Shown here: positions 23,838-36,149 of the stretch, piece after piece | Position numbering within the stretch: position 1 is the stretch's first letter | How the letters are laid out: each line of letters opens with the position of its first letter | NCBI GenBank assembly: GCA_014904845.1 | Contig: MU119202.1 | Coordinates: 744,001 to 808,000, forward strand | Reading direction: 5' to 3' | DNA: 64,000 bases | Origin: Acephala macrosclerotiorum | Lineage: Eukaryota; Ascomycota; Leotiomycetes; Helotiales; Mollisiaceae | Program-made: the position numbers and the translations under genes | The notes under the pieces: generated by a model | The model's database searches: none | Told to the model about the DNA's origin: nothing | What the model saw: only the letters and a program-made list of their open reading frames with translations

Positions 23838-25596
23838 CGTAGAGGAAGATATGTGGAATGGCAAGACTGGCCGTCATTCTCTGAGGGATCGAGCCGAGGT
23901 ATAAATGCGTTTCAAGAATAGATGGTAACCTTCTGATCATTCCCATAATAAGCGACATCTTTTGGTTGTTCTTGAAAAGCCACAAGGTTGCACATCAAAA
24001 GCCGCTTGCAATCGTCGTATGGGAAGACGCGAGATGGCAGGGGTTCAGCTCTCAGTAATCGAGATGCATGCGAATTGCTCGCAACAAATAGAATTGAGAG
24101 CATCGCATATCTTTAGGGAAGGGAGTTCGGTGGTATGCCAAGCAATGGCTGACAGCTGTTCAGAGTAATATTTACGAATCTAGGGATGACAAAGCAGAAT
24201 GGCGGATATCAGGGATGATACTGCGGGGTGTTGCCAACGAATTACTTCAGCCACTTGATTGTGAGGTAGTATCTGATCTTGATCAGTAATAAAATGAATT
24301 TCCTATGATAGTGTGACACTGTTGGGTTGATAAATGCTGCACAATTGTGAAGGCAGAACCTGCATCGAAATCAGATACCATACGGTGTAGAAAGGAGGAG
24401 AAGCGAGAGAAGAGAACTTGAGGGTGGGCTTATAGCCACGCTAGGGGCGATGGAAAGAGCCTCCTTCCCAGAACACTAATCACGAGTGATCTTGCCAAGT
24501 TGCATTGGACGTAGCATCAAACGAAAAAGAAAGTCGTACTTAGGACGAAGGCCAAGAGTTTTCGCTTGATCTGATCTTCGTGTTATGCGATACCACCAGC
24601 ACCTCTTGAAATATCGCCTGTCGTGACAAGCGATATCAAACTGAAGTAGAAGTCACGCTCGAAATAAAGACACCCATCCCTCTTTTCATTCGAAGCATTG
24701 TCTCGAGCATGTTGCTAATGTTGCATTATTTTCTTTAATTTAATACTACGAGACACTTCTCGAAAATCGATCGGCTTGACAGGAAGTGGTAAAAACCCAA
24801 GCGCAAACAAGAATATTGCAGTCTTCAAATCTGATTCCTTTTGCGCTAAAAGATCCCTTTTGTGGATGAATTTGGTTTGGCATCGAACTTCGTGCTTTGC
24901 GCAGAGATTCCAGCGCCGTTCAGAGCTTAATAGAGACTCCCAAAGGATTTCAAGCTATTCAAGATACATTTAATTATCAAAACTTGACTTGAGAGTCTTT
25001 TCAGATTTGGCATTTCACTAAGCATGAAAGTCTGTCCTGACGGTATAGTAGCTTTGAAGACAAGGGAAGCGAAACAAGTAGTCCGGGACGGACATCGACG
25101 ACCTGTCGAAATTTCGATGAAAATGTTTGTAGAAGAGGTCGTGAAGCTGGAAAATATCTAGAAGACCAAATTCGTCATACTCGCGTATTCGCACGCTAGC
25201 CGTCCCCAAGGCGCCGGGGGTTCTCATTGACCGTCTGACACAATTAAATGCTGACGACGAGAAACCCCACCTCTTGTACAAAACACCATGTCCAAAGTCA
25301 ATGACGAGTCCCTGACCATCAGCCTCTATGCTCGCAGCCAAAGAGCCAATATGGATACTTTGCTCACTCTGGCCAGACATTCCCACCATTTCGGTGGTGG
25401 GATTGGGCCGAGTCCGGAGTCCGGTACCAAATGAGTTGACCATGACATCTGCGGAAACTTGACTTTAAATCCGAGAGAAGGCTGCAATTCGCATTCGTCT
25501 GCCCATGCATATGCCAATACCTATTCGTTGTGGCTTTCTGTAGAGTATTTTATCTCTTCAATTCTTCTTGTGTTGTTCTTTCCCTCTCCTTAACCA
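23838..25596. other. Intergenic, no gene recognised
   Basis: About 1.8 kb. A minus-strand open frame at 25018-25443 (141 codons) has no recognisable domain, no introns and ordinary composition, so I do not call it. The stretch before 25597 is pyrimidine-rich and probably the promoter of the metallo-hydrolase gene. Confidence 0.4.
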
Positions 25597-26947
25597 ATGC
25601 GCTCTTTCTTCCGAGCTCTCTTACGGCGTCGACCTCGCTCTAGCCAACCACAACAGAACAGAGTTCAAGCAATACAATCGAGAACGATATCAGGCGGAAT
25701 GACGGCGGCAGCTCTTTACGCGGTCTCTATGACCAGTCCTGCGAGTCTGGGAGCTGTGCCAGAAGATGCAGAAGCCAAGCCCCATCATTCGAAGACTGGC
25801 AAAGGTTTCGAGAATCCCTGGGAATCATACAAAGACTTCACCGCACCAGAGATAATGCGAAAAATAATCTGGTAAGTCAATTCCTTGTTACCATATCAAC
25901 ATTGAATGCTAATATCCATCCAGGGGACGATTATCAGGATCCTTCAAAAGCCCCGACACTACCCCTCCAACCGTAACCGTCATCGAACCCAAATTCCTCC
26001 CAGACCGAACCTCCTCCTCTTCCCTCCGAGCAACATGGCTCGGCCACGCCTGCTATTACGTCGAATTCCCCTCCGGTCTACGAGTCCTCTTCGACCCCGT
26101 CTTCGAAGACCGCTGCAGTCCCTTCTCCTTCATGGGTCCGAAACGATACACCTCTGTACCATGCCATATCAAAGACCTCCCCGCCGTCGACCTAGTCGTC
26201 ATCTCTCACAGCCATTATGACCACCTCTCCCACCCCACCGTCGTCGAACTCTCTAAATCACATCCAGAAGCACAATTCCTAGTCGGTCTAGGCCTAAAAG
26301 ATTGGTTCCACAAATGCGGAATCAAAAATGTCGAAGAATTGGATTGGTGGAACGACATCGATATCACCCTCTCCCCCAAAACAGGCGAGAAAAGAATCTC
26401 AACAGCCTCAAGCACAACACCAGAAACCAACTCCTCAAAGATCACAGCCCGCGTCTCCTGTCTCCCCTGCCAACATACCTCCGCCCGAACACCACTGGAT
26501 AAAGGGCATACCCTCTGGGCCTCCTGGGCCGTATCCTCTGGCGGAAAATCCATCTGGTTCGGCGGCGACACAGGCTACCGCCGCGTCCCCGAAATGCCTG
26601 CTGGGGAAGACGACTACGGTCCAAAATACGCGGACCTGCCTCACTGTCCAGCATTCAAAAAAATCGGTGATTTACGGGGGCCATTTGATCTTGGTTTGAT
26701 TCCTATTGGAGCTTATGATCCGAGACATATCATGAGTTCGATGCATGCGAATCCATTTGATTCTGTGAATATTTTTTTGGATACGAAGTGTAAGAGGGCG
26801 ATGGGGATTCATTGGGGGACATGGGTTTTGACGGGCGAGGATGTTTTGGAGCCGCCGAGGTTGTTGAAAGATGCGATGAGGTGGAAGGGGTTGCCGGAGA
26901 CGGGGGTATTTGATGTTTGTGATATTGGGGAGAGCAGGGAGTTTTAA
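25597..26947 (+). CDS. FMP30: NAPE-PLD-like metallo-beta-lactamase (mitochondrial, FMP30-like)
   Basis: Model: 25597-25871 and 25924-26947, 432 aa, one 52-nt intron in phase 2. Residues 1-35 are Arg/Ser-rich without acidic residues ([16 protein letters not shown]), like a mitochondrial presequence. A hydrophobic stretch follows (about 36-55). The metallo-beta-lactamase fold begins near [12 protein letters not shown]. The metal motif HSHYDH is at about residues 187-192, and further metal ligands are expected in CLPCQHTS and WFGGDTGY. The C-terminal [13 protein letters not shown] is typical of NAPE-PLD relatives, which release N-acylethanolamines from N-acyl phosphatidylethanolamine. Yeast Fmp30 affects mitochondrial morphology and cardiolipin. 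Third codon positions are strongly C-rich up to about 26660 and then change abruptly to G/T-rich. Confidence 0.9.
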
Positions 26948-27432
26948 TTGGGTTGAGAGCGGGGCGTTTTGGTACCGTGAGATTGGGAAGTGTAAGAGTA
27001 AGTCTGCTTATAATAACAGTGTAGAGAATCACAATCAACATCACATCTTCACGCAAAAAGTTCCAGCAAGACGTCTTGCTTACCCAGCTGAGTAAAACAT
27101 AATCACAATCACATGTTCAAGTAAAGTATTTGCAAGGAGAATCGCATTTTCCTAGGAGTACAATTTGATGAGATGACCACAACGATCTTACCATCCTCAT
27201 TGTACATCCCCATGCCACCCTAATGACAGAGAATGTGTTGCTTTTTGTGTAAAAGAGTTCCGACCAGACATTAGCGTAAGGAAATCATGTGTCCATATCA
27301 TCGTTCCATTATGATCAAGAAAGTCATGCACTGTGCAGAAATCTGCCAATCTTGACCACCATAAAAGAACGTATCATAACCTGTGAAATCTGGATTCTGT
27401 TAGCATAGTCAATGGTTTAGCAGTCGAATAAC
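26948..27432. other. Convergent 3' regions
   Basis: This separates the metallo-hydrolase and SR-protein stop codons. The part next to 27432 contains a well-formed intron (27397-27436) that starts inside the SR-protein stop codon. No other gene is seen. Confidence 0.5.
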
Positions 27433-29005
27433 TTACCAGTAACGTGGACGCGCACGCTCATAGTCATAAGGAGGATCTCTGGGAGGATAGTCTCTTGGTG
27501 GAGGACGATCATAAGGAGGTCTGCCATTGGCGTATGGGTCAGGAGGGTAGTCGCGACGATAAGGATCATCGAAGCGGCCACGAGGAGGAGGAGGATAGTC
27601 ATCAATGGGACCACGAGCTCTTGGGGGAGAACGGTAGCCACGGCGATCATCATCATAATAACCACGGCGAGGAGGGCTTCTGTCGCGGTAACCATCACGG
27701 CGAGGGCTGTATCCACGGGATGGGCCACGACGGTCGTAGTCATCGACGGGGTATGAGCGACGGGGACCAGGTGATCGGGAACGAGCTCGGTCTCTGGGAA
27801 TATCCGGTTGAGTCTGTACTATTAGCAGAGGTTCTCAAAAATGAGGACCGATACATACATCAGCAACGCAAGTGACTCGGACTCCCTTGAATTCACGGCC
27901 ATCAAGCTTTTCTACTGCGGTCTTGAGATCCGCAGCAGTCTCGAATTCAACGAAGCTTCTGATCGTGTTAGCAAGACAGCACTTCATCAAGGGCTCGAGA
28001 TACTGACCCCTTGCCATCACGGTCGCGGCCAGTCTCGGAGTAGACGACGTCGAGGCTGGATTGACGAGCGAAGTCTTTCAGGTCCTATATCCAGATTCCA
28101 TGTAAGTCGCTGTCCAGGTATGTTGTTTGCAAATGCCATGGTGGTGGTGTTGCTATCCAAATAGTAGCCTATACAACAGTCCCGAGAAAGGTACATGGTC
28201 CTATGGTTGAGCTCCTTCCTGTGCAAAGTGATCGCTATCCAGGTACGCATAAGGCAATAAGTGACATAGCAGAAAGAAGTCGATATAGGATAAGAAAGGC
28301 CAGACAATGGATGAAGACGTCCACCAAGTCCGAGGCTGCTCAAGCAAATGCACTAGCACACTGCGATAGCATTAGTCGCCAAGCAGGGCGTGGCTGGCCA
28401 GGACTGTATGATACTCTGTCGAAGCCGACCTGAGTATATTATAGGCGTCCAAAAACAATGTTGTTCAGAGTCCAAATAGCAAGATGTTCAGATCCAAGAG
28501 TCCGGATGAAGGAAGGGAGTACAGACCTGCCAGCTGGTCTCACCTGGAAGTCCAGAGATTTGCATACGGTGAGGGGTACGACGTGGTCGAGGAGCAGTGC
28601 GCTCAGTGTTGGCAAAGGCATCGCGATTGCGAGTACCACGGGCAAACTGAACGGTCAAGCGCTCGCCCATGAAGTCCGAGCCATGGAAGGCTACACGAAG
28701 TATAAGCTGTGTGTGTTGAACCTTGGGAAGTTATGCGGCCATACCGGGAACCACATCGCGGGCATCCATAGCATCCTTGTACTCGATGAATCCAAAGCCA
28801 TTCATGAGCTTGATCTCGGTGATCTCTCCAGTACCATGGGTGTTGAAGTGGGCTTCCACGTCCGCCTTGGTGGCTATCAGAAGGTTAGCAGAAGCCCATT
28901 CAATCTGCGCACTGGTTCCATCCAGGGAACGCGGTCGCATTGCGATAGCGTACCATTGCGAGGAAGGTTGCCTAGGTACAACCTAGTAGAAGAAACTTCC
29001 GTCAT
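27433..29005 (-). CDS. SR-type splicing factor with two RRMs (Srp2/Npl3-like)
   Basis: Model: complement(28954-29005, 28745-28873, 28527-28690, 28008-28084, 27859-27958, 27433-27813), 300 aa; all six exons close in phase. RRM1 (about residues 8-85) has RNP2 RLYLGNLP and RNP1 NGFGFIEY. RRM2 (about 103-172) begins RMQISGLP, contains WQDLKDFARQ (the SWQD-type helix of SR proteins) and ends GVRVTCVAD. The C-terminus (about 175-300) is rich in Arg, Asp, Tyr and Pro with RS and RDR dipeptides. The product would bind pre-mRNA in the nucleus, promote splicing and possibly mRNA export. Intron 3 (28085-28526) is 442 nt, far longer than the ~45-80 nt of the others. A perfect GTAAGT overlaps the stop codon (see findings). 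Confidence 0.92.
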
Positions 29006-32000
29006 GATGAAGTCTCGTCGATGGGGTTTGGGCTCGACGCGCAAAGAATTGATCGAGGTCGTGGGAGAACGAGATCAAGACCACGACGCGCGGTTGTGTC
29101 GTCGCTTTAATACGAGGCGAGAATCGATACTGACGGTTTGCGCCCAACCGAAAGAGGTGCTATTGCATATGAATGCAATCTGGTGAATAGAAGATGGGCG
29201 TCGAAGACGAGTACGAGGCGGAAGAGACAGAATGGCGAGGCGACAGAAAATCGGTTGGTTCGCAGAAAAGAGCGGGTGATGCGCTTGGACTATTCACGTG
29301 ACTGTCATGCTGATCAAACTCTTCAACCGTATTAGTTCTGCTCACTCCTAAGGGAGCAAGTGACTCTTCGCCTCAAACTCTGAGTATTGAAGTCCAGCAA
29401 ACATTAATGTACCAACTCATCTATAATGCTCTGCACACTGTCACGGCTCAACCTTGCATTGCGCCATGATATTCCAGAAGCTTGGATTGTAATGCGACTT
29501 TAGTGCTGAGTAAGCACTGCAATGGATAATGTCCCCACACCTAGCTAGATCTCATCACCTTAATCAATCAACCAGCTCATCAAGATCAAATATATCACTC
29601 AGATTGACAATGTCATTTGTATCTTTTTTAAATTTGAATTTGAATTTGACTTGCTGTGGCTTAGGCAACTCCATACTAGAATTACTTCCTATGTGCTTTT
29701 CCAATCTTTTGCATAAAGAAAGTAGATCTTTAGGCTGCCTGATCAGCCTCTCACGATGTTGAAAAGGGAGCAGATACAAATCTCTATCTAATCTGAAATC
29801 ATTCTTCCGTATTGTCTTCTGTGTTGGAAATATACGGTGCATTTTGGAGAGGTTCTCTCAAAAGATGCTGCTAGCATGACTTGAATTACCGTGCACTGCG
29901 ATTTCACTCTCTTGTTAATGACCGACTACTCTTTGTTTCTCGAACTGAATCGAGCTAGCAATATTCTAAAAGCTTCTTCGATTGAAGCACAAGTAAACTG
30001 GTCTCTTAGGTCAGCCCTGCGGAATTGCGTTTCAATTAAGAGCCTTGGGGGTAGTGCTTTCGAATTGGAAGATCACGATCCCCGTTATGGGTAATTGAGA
30101 ATTCGAAAAGACGAAGCCAACGTCAGTAGCCGCGCCTACCTCGCTTCTCCTCGGAATTCATACCTGCTGCGAGATACCGAGAGCTCGTTTAGGTGTGCTC
30201 ACTTGCTTGGCGACCTCCCCTTAAAAATTATCGCTAAGCGGCTCAAGTCCTGCGGGTAAAAACTCCCAAAAAAAAATATGTCAAGCTTCGAGCCTTCCCA
30301 AAAAGACTCATAGAAAAGTCAAGCAAAAAATCCGGTCAAACCCTTCGAAATGGGGTTGCCATGAAAAACTTGCTCGGTGTCGATTGCAGTTTTGATCGCG
30401 AAACTGGTGTTACTTCGTTCGTATGCGGGCCAGGCGCTTTTATACCCTGATCCACCTCTTAACCATGAGTGACCTGATTTACCTGCCTAAGTAAACTGCT
30501 GCACATGGTTGTTGGATGCAGATTTTGTTATTTAAATCTATACAGACCGTAGCGGAGGGTTTGCAGGGCCGAAGATTCAGCTTCGCTTGGGCTTAGGGTG
30601 CGGTTGAAAGTATCTCCTAGTGAAATAATTTCGACGGAACATGCCTTATCGGAGTTGAATTTCTCTTGGAATTCTCAATTTGATGCTTTCCCATGTTCTT
30701 TTGGTGTTTACAACGAGGAGGTTTGTTTATCATGCTTAACGTTCAAGCAATTCGCCGTTTTGCTCGTAGACCTCCATTGTTTATATTGCTTCCACCACCA
30801 GACAACGCGTCAACATGTTACTTTTGGAGGCGCGGTATAGCACAAAGCTAGGTGATGTTCAATTGGGCCTCGTTAAGGGGTTATTTTCAAGCTTTTGTCA
30901 TCCGTGTGGTTAATCTTGCATGAGAAGGGTATTTCAAGTATGTCCTGGTTAGCGATCTCCTCGGTCACCTTCGATCGAGCGGGGCATTCGACACAGGAAC
31001 CAAACTTTTGCCATGCTGAGCTTCAGCCTGGCACCAGAAATTGTCCCTCATTTGCCTCATAGTCAAGAGTCAAGAAAGTAGCGCCAGACTGAGCTTCTTC
31101 AAGGCTGAACCACAGCCTAGCACCAAAAGTTCTTGGACTCGGCAAACTTGTGTCAGGCTGAGGTTCGGCCTCATCAAACTTGTGCCCCGACTTCCGAATT
31201 GTGCTTCAGCTTGTGCCTCTTCTGCCTTCATACTTGCAATGCCGGACGACGACGTCACAGGCTAGTGCGTCCGTCATGAAGCTCACCAAAAATGGACCCA
31301 AAAACGTCAAGAATCTGAGCATGTACAGAAGTTGGAGAATAGTTCGACGGCGGATTTTTGGTCGACTTTGCGCGGGTTCGAGGTTCTGTGATCAAGAGGT
31401 TGGCGTGTTGTTGGTGAGTGAGTCCGTGTGAAGATGGCCAGCGATGGCGACGAACATACGACGCGTCACAATTCCACGAAAATGGATGCGAGGTCCTCCA
31501 AACTTTTCAGGAGTATCCTGTATTTAAGAGGAATATCTTTCTGTTGAGTATGCTTGGTTGGGTGCATTTTTTTGACCGGAATCTATGGTGTTGCTCGTCA
31601 TCCGGCGAGACCTTCAACCAGGTGCGCATCCAGTCACCGACCAAACGGTCCTGAATGTTCTTAAACAGATGTCAATACACGGAACCACTTCTGCTTCAAG
31701 TAGCTCTCTGCTGTGAGGCTGTGATCGAAAAGCAGAGTTTCAGAGACTTTCCACTCTTGTGTTGTGTGGTGGCCAAGTGCTGGTGCAAACCAAGGTACGG
31801 TTCTGTGCAGCGAGAACAAAACGCGTCAAATATCAACGGAAAAGGTGATGAGTATCACCAAGATCAGAACCGAGCAAGTTTGAAGCAAATTCATCAGGCT
31901 CCGGTCCTTGAATACGGACCCAGACCTTGTGGTGGCGAAATCTCGTGAGGTGTGCCTTGGGTGCTGTGCCGAGTGGGTGCGTTGTGCAGCAACCGAATCA

Positions 32001-32157
32001 TTACTACAACGCGAAGAGGATTGGATGGCTAAATTCGGAGCACGATAATCACCGAGAGTAATGGACATTATTTTAAGTCTGAAAACTTCGGCTCTAGATC
32101 CTAGCATTGCCACCTCTCATGCTACACGCCCTCTTGACTAGTGGTGATGCATCATGC
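29006..32157. other. Gene-poor region left of the hAT element
   Basis: About 3.1 kb with no convincing gene. One small minus-strand frame (29564-29842) is listed separately at low confidence. Around 31000-31220, phrases resembling GCTGAGCTTCAGCCTGGCACCA recur in degenerate form, which suggests an old, decayed repeat. Confidence 0.4.
29564..29842 (-). CDS. Small hypothetical protein, doubtful
   Basis: This 92-codon frame starts with ATG. The N-terminal part is basic (RKNDFRLDRDLYLLPFQHRERL), the middle contains KPQQVKFKFKFKK, and the C-terminus is acidic (IVNLSDIFDLDELVD). The change from basic to acidic looks like a protein rather than a random frame, but there is no recognisable family, no intron and no upstream promoter signal. 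It could be a fragment of a decayed gene or chance. Confidence 0.22.
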   Translation of the reverse strand: MHRIFPTQKTIRKNDFRLDRDLYLLPFQHRERLIRQPKDLLSLCKRLEKHIGSNSSMELPKPQQVKFKFKFKKDTNDIVNLSDIFDLDELVD

Positions 32158-32165
32158 GTTCGGGT

Positions 32166-35100
32166 CAGTGTGACAAATTCAATTCATTGAATAGAATATA
32201 GGGTCATATTCATATTCTATTCAACCTTGAATAGCTATACTCATATTCTATTCTATTTTAATCAACGTATTTAGAATATATTTAAATAAAATGAATGGCA
32301 CGTGATAATATATAGGCCCAATCGGAAATGCCGCCGCTACGCCACTCGAGTGCTAAGCGAGAATAACCGAATCTCCTAGAAGATTCGAGATCTTTGCCAC
32401 TTTGCTTAGAAATTTAATAACTTTACAAATCAATTACTTAAAAATAAAGTAATTAATTAACTTTCGAATATTCTAGCTTGTAATTGATTTATAATTATTA
32501 GAAATCTTAGAATTATCTAGAATAATATAATTCTTTATATAATAAAGTAATTCTTCTCGATTTCCATTTTTTTATTTATACAATTAAATCAATAACAAAT
32601 CAATCACTTATTCTACGCTTTAACTTTCTATTAAAAATATCTTTATTTATATTCGATATGTTTCAATTATTATCAATAAAGATTAATCTTGAACAAAATC
32701 GTGAAAATTTTGTACTTGATTTTATTGAAAATCAATTTCCTTGTTTTAAGTATAGATTATTCGAAAAAATACTTAATTCAATTAAAGAAAATGAAGACTT
32801 TTTTTTAATTTTACGTACTGTAACGATTAAATGTTTATATGAGAGTTGCAAATAAGTTATTTAATAAATTATAAATATTTAAAACTTATTAATATATTTT
32901 AGTAAAAAATTTAATGATCAACGAATTAATCAATCTACGTCTAATTATTTAGACTATTATCGGACTAAACATCGATTATTTGATCTTAAAAAGATTTAAG
33001 CCAGTTTAATCAATAGTATATAATTTTTTAATTTTTTAAGAATATATACTAATAACTTTTTATTTTAAATGATTCTTCTGATACTACGAGTTCTCAAATT
33101 AGTATTACAGACTGTTTTTCACGTCAAAGAGCTGCGAAACGTCTTAAAACACTCGAATATAATAATGATAAATTTATTAATTTATTATTAAATTTTGTAA
33201 TATCAAATAATTTATTATTTCGTTCGATTACTACGCAATCTTTTAAAGAAATAATATTTTATTTAAATAAGTATATATATTTCTTATTGAAATCTATTTT
33301 ATAAGTTAAATATACTAATACTTTTATTTAGTAATATATCGCCAATTTATCAAAAAGTTTTAATAAATAAATTAAAAAAATTTTACTTTTTTAAAAAATC
33401 AAATATTAAAAAAGAATTAAAAGAACAAATTGAAACTCACGATAGTTTTTCTTTGACTTTAGATGCTTGAACTGCAATTAATCAAAATGCTTATTTTAGT
33501 ATTATAATGTAAATTAATCTTTTTTTAAAAAAAAGAATTTACTAATTAATATTTAGTCATTTTATTAATAAAAATTTCGAATTAAGATCTTTTTTTTTAG
33601 CAGTAAAAGATCTTAAAAAAAAACACTCTAGAGCATATATGAATAAAGTATTAAAAGAAACTTTAAGAGATTACGAAATTGATTCGAATATTATGAGATA
33701 ATTTCAATAAATTTATAATTAAAAATTAATTACTAATTATTTTATTTATAGTATTACTAGAGATAATACTAATTCAAACGATACTTTTATAGCAACTTTT
33801 AAACGGCATTATTCTTTTGATTATACTATTTCTTTTGAGAGAGATATACTTTGTTTAGTTTACGTATTTAATTTTGTAGTTCAAAATATTTTACAAGCTA
33901 TTACAAAGAACGATTATGATCTTCTTGACGATCGAAACGTTTATAATGCCGACGATGATAATACAAATCAAATAATTGAAAAAGTTTTAAGTAAGTTTTA
34001 TTTAGTTTAAATTTTAAAAAATTTATTAATAATATTTTTAGATTTTTTTATTTGGAAAAAAATTCGAAAGATTATTATTAATATTCGATATTCTCAAGAG
34101 AATAGAAGAATATTAAAGACTCAAATTAAAGCTCATAATATAGAAAATACTAAATGATTACAATTAGATAAGTATTTTAATATTTTACTATTTTTTTTAA
34201 TTAAATTATTAATTTTTTTTAGATCAAAAAACTCGATAATCTTCTACTACTTTAATACTAGAAAACTTTATACATTTATTCGATACTATTATAGCAACTA
34301 TACGTCAATCGAAAACAAAAGCTTTTAAAGATAATAAACTATTATTATCTGAAGAAGAAATCGATTATATTCGAAAATGTTCTAAGATTTTCTCTATTTT
34401 TATTAAAGCTACGATTAAATTACAAGTCGAAAAATATCCGACTATATATTATCTTATGCCAGAAGTATATAAAGTTTATAATAAACTTGAAAAAATTAAA
34501 AAAGAATTAAATGTAAGTATTTTTAATAGATTTTCTTTTTTTGCATTTTCGCTTCGTTTAATCTCACTTAAATTTTGAGAATACTCTATTTTCTAAAAAT
34601 TATAATATAATTGTTTATTAATAGTTTTATTAATCTTTTTTATAAAACTCAGTATTTTCTAATACTATTAATCTTAGTATAGTCAAATTAAGAAAATACT
34701 TTCCTAAAACTGGTCCAATTAGCCAATCAAATAAAGTTTTATATATTTCTTTAATTCTTGATTCTCGAATACGAAAAAAAAATTTAAAAACTATTGGATT
34801 AGCTAGAACTCAAGCAATTGATATTAATACTAAATTGAATATTATATATCAAAAGTAAATTATTTACTTTTAATATTTATTTAATTATTAATTTTTTAGA
34901 ATTTTATTAATTTAAATTTTAAATATAAAATTTTATTTTATTTTATTTTACTTTCTATTCAAAAAACTAGAAATATTACTTTGAAAGAAGAAAAAGATGA
35001 TAATGATATCTATATAAATAGAGAAAACGAAGAAGTTGAGAATGAATTAATAACATATTTAAAAGAAAGAAGATCTTCTCGAATAGTAAATTTATTTTTA

Positions 35101-35716
35101 ATTTTCTTTTTAATATTTTTAATATTTTATAAACTATTTAATAGAACTTAAACCAATAAATCTACAGACTCGTCTATTAATTTGATGACTTCAAAACAAA
35201 GATAAATATTCAGTTTTATTTTTAATAGTTCGAAATTATTTACAAATTTCTACTATTTCGACTTTTTTCGAGCGTTTTTTCTCACAAGGAGCTTTAATTA
35301 TTAATAAGACTCGAAATAGACTTTCAAAAGAAACTTTTGAAATGATTTTATGTCTTAAAAATTGGGAGATTATTAAGGAAAATATTATAGAAAATGAGAA
35401 AGAAATCGAGATAAATATAGAAAATCAATTTGTAATTTAATTTATAATAGTTTTCTAGTTTTTTTGTATATAGAATTATAGAAAATAATCTGTTTTTATA
35501 TTATTAAATTATAAAGATTATATAACTTCAATAAATATTTTAATTTTAATTTTTTATCTTTTGATATATGAAATTTACGTAATATTCTGAATATTCTAAA
35601 TATAATTAGAATATTATATTCTGAATATTTTCAAAATCATGTATTCATATTCTATTGTATTCTATTCAAAATATTCAGAGTATATTTAAATAATTGGAAT
35701 ATTTTTGGTCACGCTG
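32166..35716 (+). mobile_element. hAT DNA transposon, complete ends, RIP-degraded
   Basis: The 3,551-bp element is bounded by an exact 8-bp target duplication GTTCGGGT at 32158-32165 and 35717-35724. The ends are short inverted repeats: CAGTGTGACAAA on the left and, read inward from the right, CAGCGTGACCAAA. Subterminal copies of TATTCTATTC occur on both sides (left about 32199-32260, right about 35646-35665), as is common for hAT transposase binding. The interior is very AT-rich and encodes a decayed hAT transposase. The exact duplication shows one clean insertion without later rearrangement of the ends. Confidence 0.95.
32658..35440 (+). pseudogene. hAT transposase, inactivated
   Basis: Conserved blocks occur in order: an N-terminal region from 32658; SSQISITDCFSRQRAAKRL near 33090-33150; FSLTLDA-stop-TAINQNAYF near 33460, where the family has Trp; ITRDNTNSNDTFIATF near 33750; and FERDILCLVYVFNFVVQNIL near 33830. 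Later blocks are FPKTGPISQSNKVLYISLILDSRIR near 34700-34780 and the C-terminal dimerisation domain near 35170-35370 (LQNKDKYSVL...FERFFSQGALIINKTRNRLS...CLKNW), ending at 35440. In that domain the paired Trp are replaced by two TGA codons. Blocks are separated by AT-rich gaps with intron-like GTAAGT...TTTTAG ends (for example near 33990-34040). With many stops it cannot make active transposase. Confidence 0.88.
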
Positions 35717-35821
35717 GTTCGGGTGCAGCCATCAATTAATAATAATTTATTCACGAAGCACCAATACCAATGCACATCATCTATCAAGGCAATCTAGATT
35801 GCCAGTCACTTCATAAAGGAC

Positions 35822-35990
35822 CTTTCACCCACTACACCACTGGTCGTTGTACCCGCCTTATATTCTCGTCCTCCCCCTTAGAAAAAAGACTCTTCCAAAA
35901 AGAAAAGAGAAGGGAAGAGAAATCTTTTTTCTAAGGGGGAGGACGAGAATATAAGGCGGGTACAACGACCAGTGGTGTAGTGGGTGAAAG
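35822..35990. repeat. Perfect 68-bp inverted repeat (hairpin), 33-nt loop
   Basis: Bases 35822-35889 are the exact reverse complement of 35923-35990 (68 of 68). Inside the 33-nt loop the stem continues after a 3-base bulge with CTCTTCC against GGAAGAG. The outermost base pair does not extend. Two identical bases, AC, flank the arms on the outer sides, too short to prove a target duplication. It could be a fold-back transposable element, a hairpin RNA precursor or a recent palindromic duplication. Confidence 0.97.
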
Positions 35991-36149
35991 ACGCCTCTTT
36001 GGGAAGGAATTGTGTTGAAATGGGAAGGGGAGGAGGTGGTGAGGAAGGAGTTATGCGTGAGAGAGAAAGCGATGTTGAGGTATGTTCGACTATACCATCT
36101 CAAATGCCTTACTTCCTTCCCCACGCAAACTCGAACACGTCAGATGATC

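Noticed and set aside
25018..25443. Minus-strand 141-codon frame
   Set aside because: No domain, no ATG context of note and no introns; it lies in the upstream region of the metallo-hydrolase gene. I could not support it as a gene.
27444..27875. Plus-strand His/Asp-rich frame of 143 codons
   Set aside because: It is the antisense of the Arg/Asp/Tyr-rich tail of the SR protein; the minus-strand exons close in phase and carry RRM motifs.
28458..29186. Plus-strand 242-codon frame
   Set aside because: It is a shadow of exons 1-3 of the SR-protein gene and has no recognisable domain.
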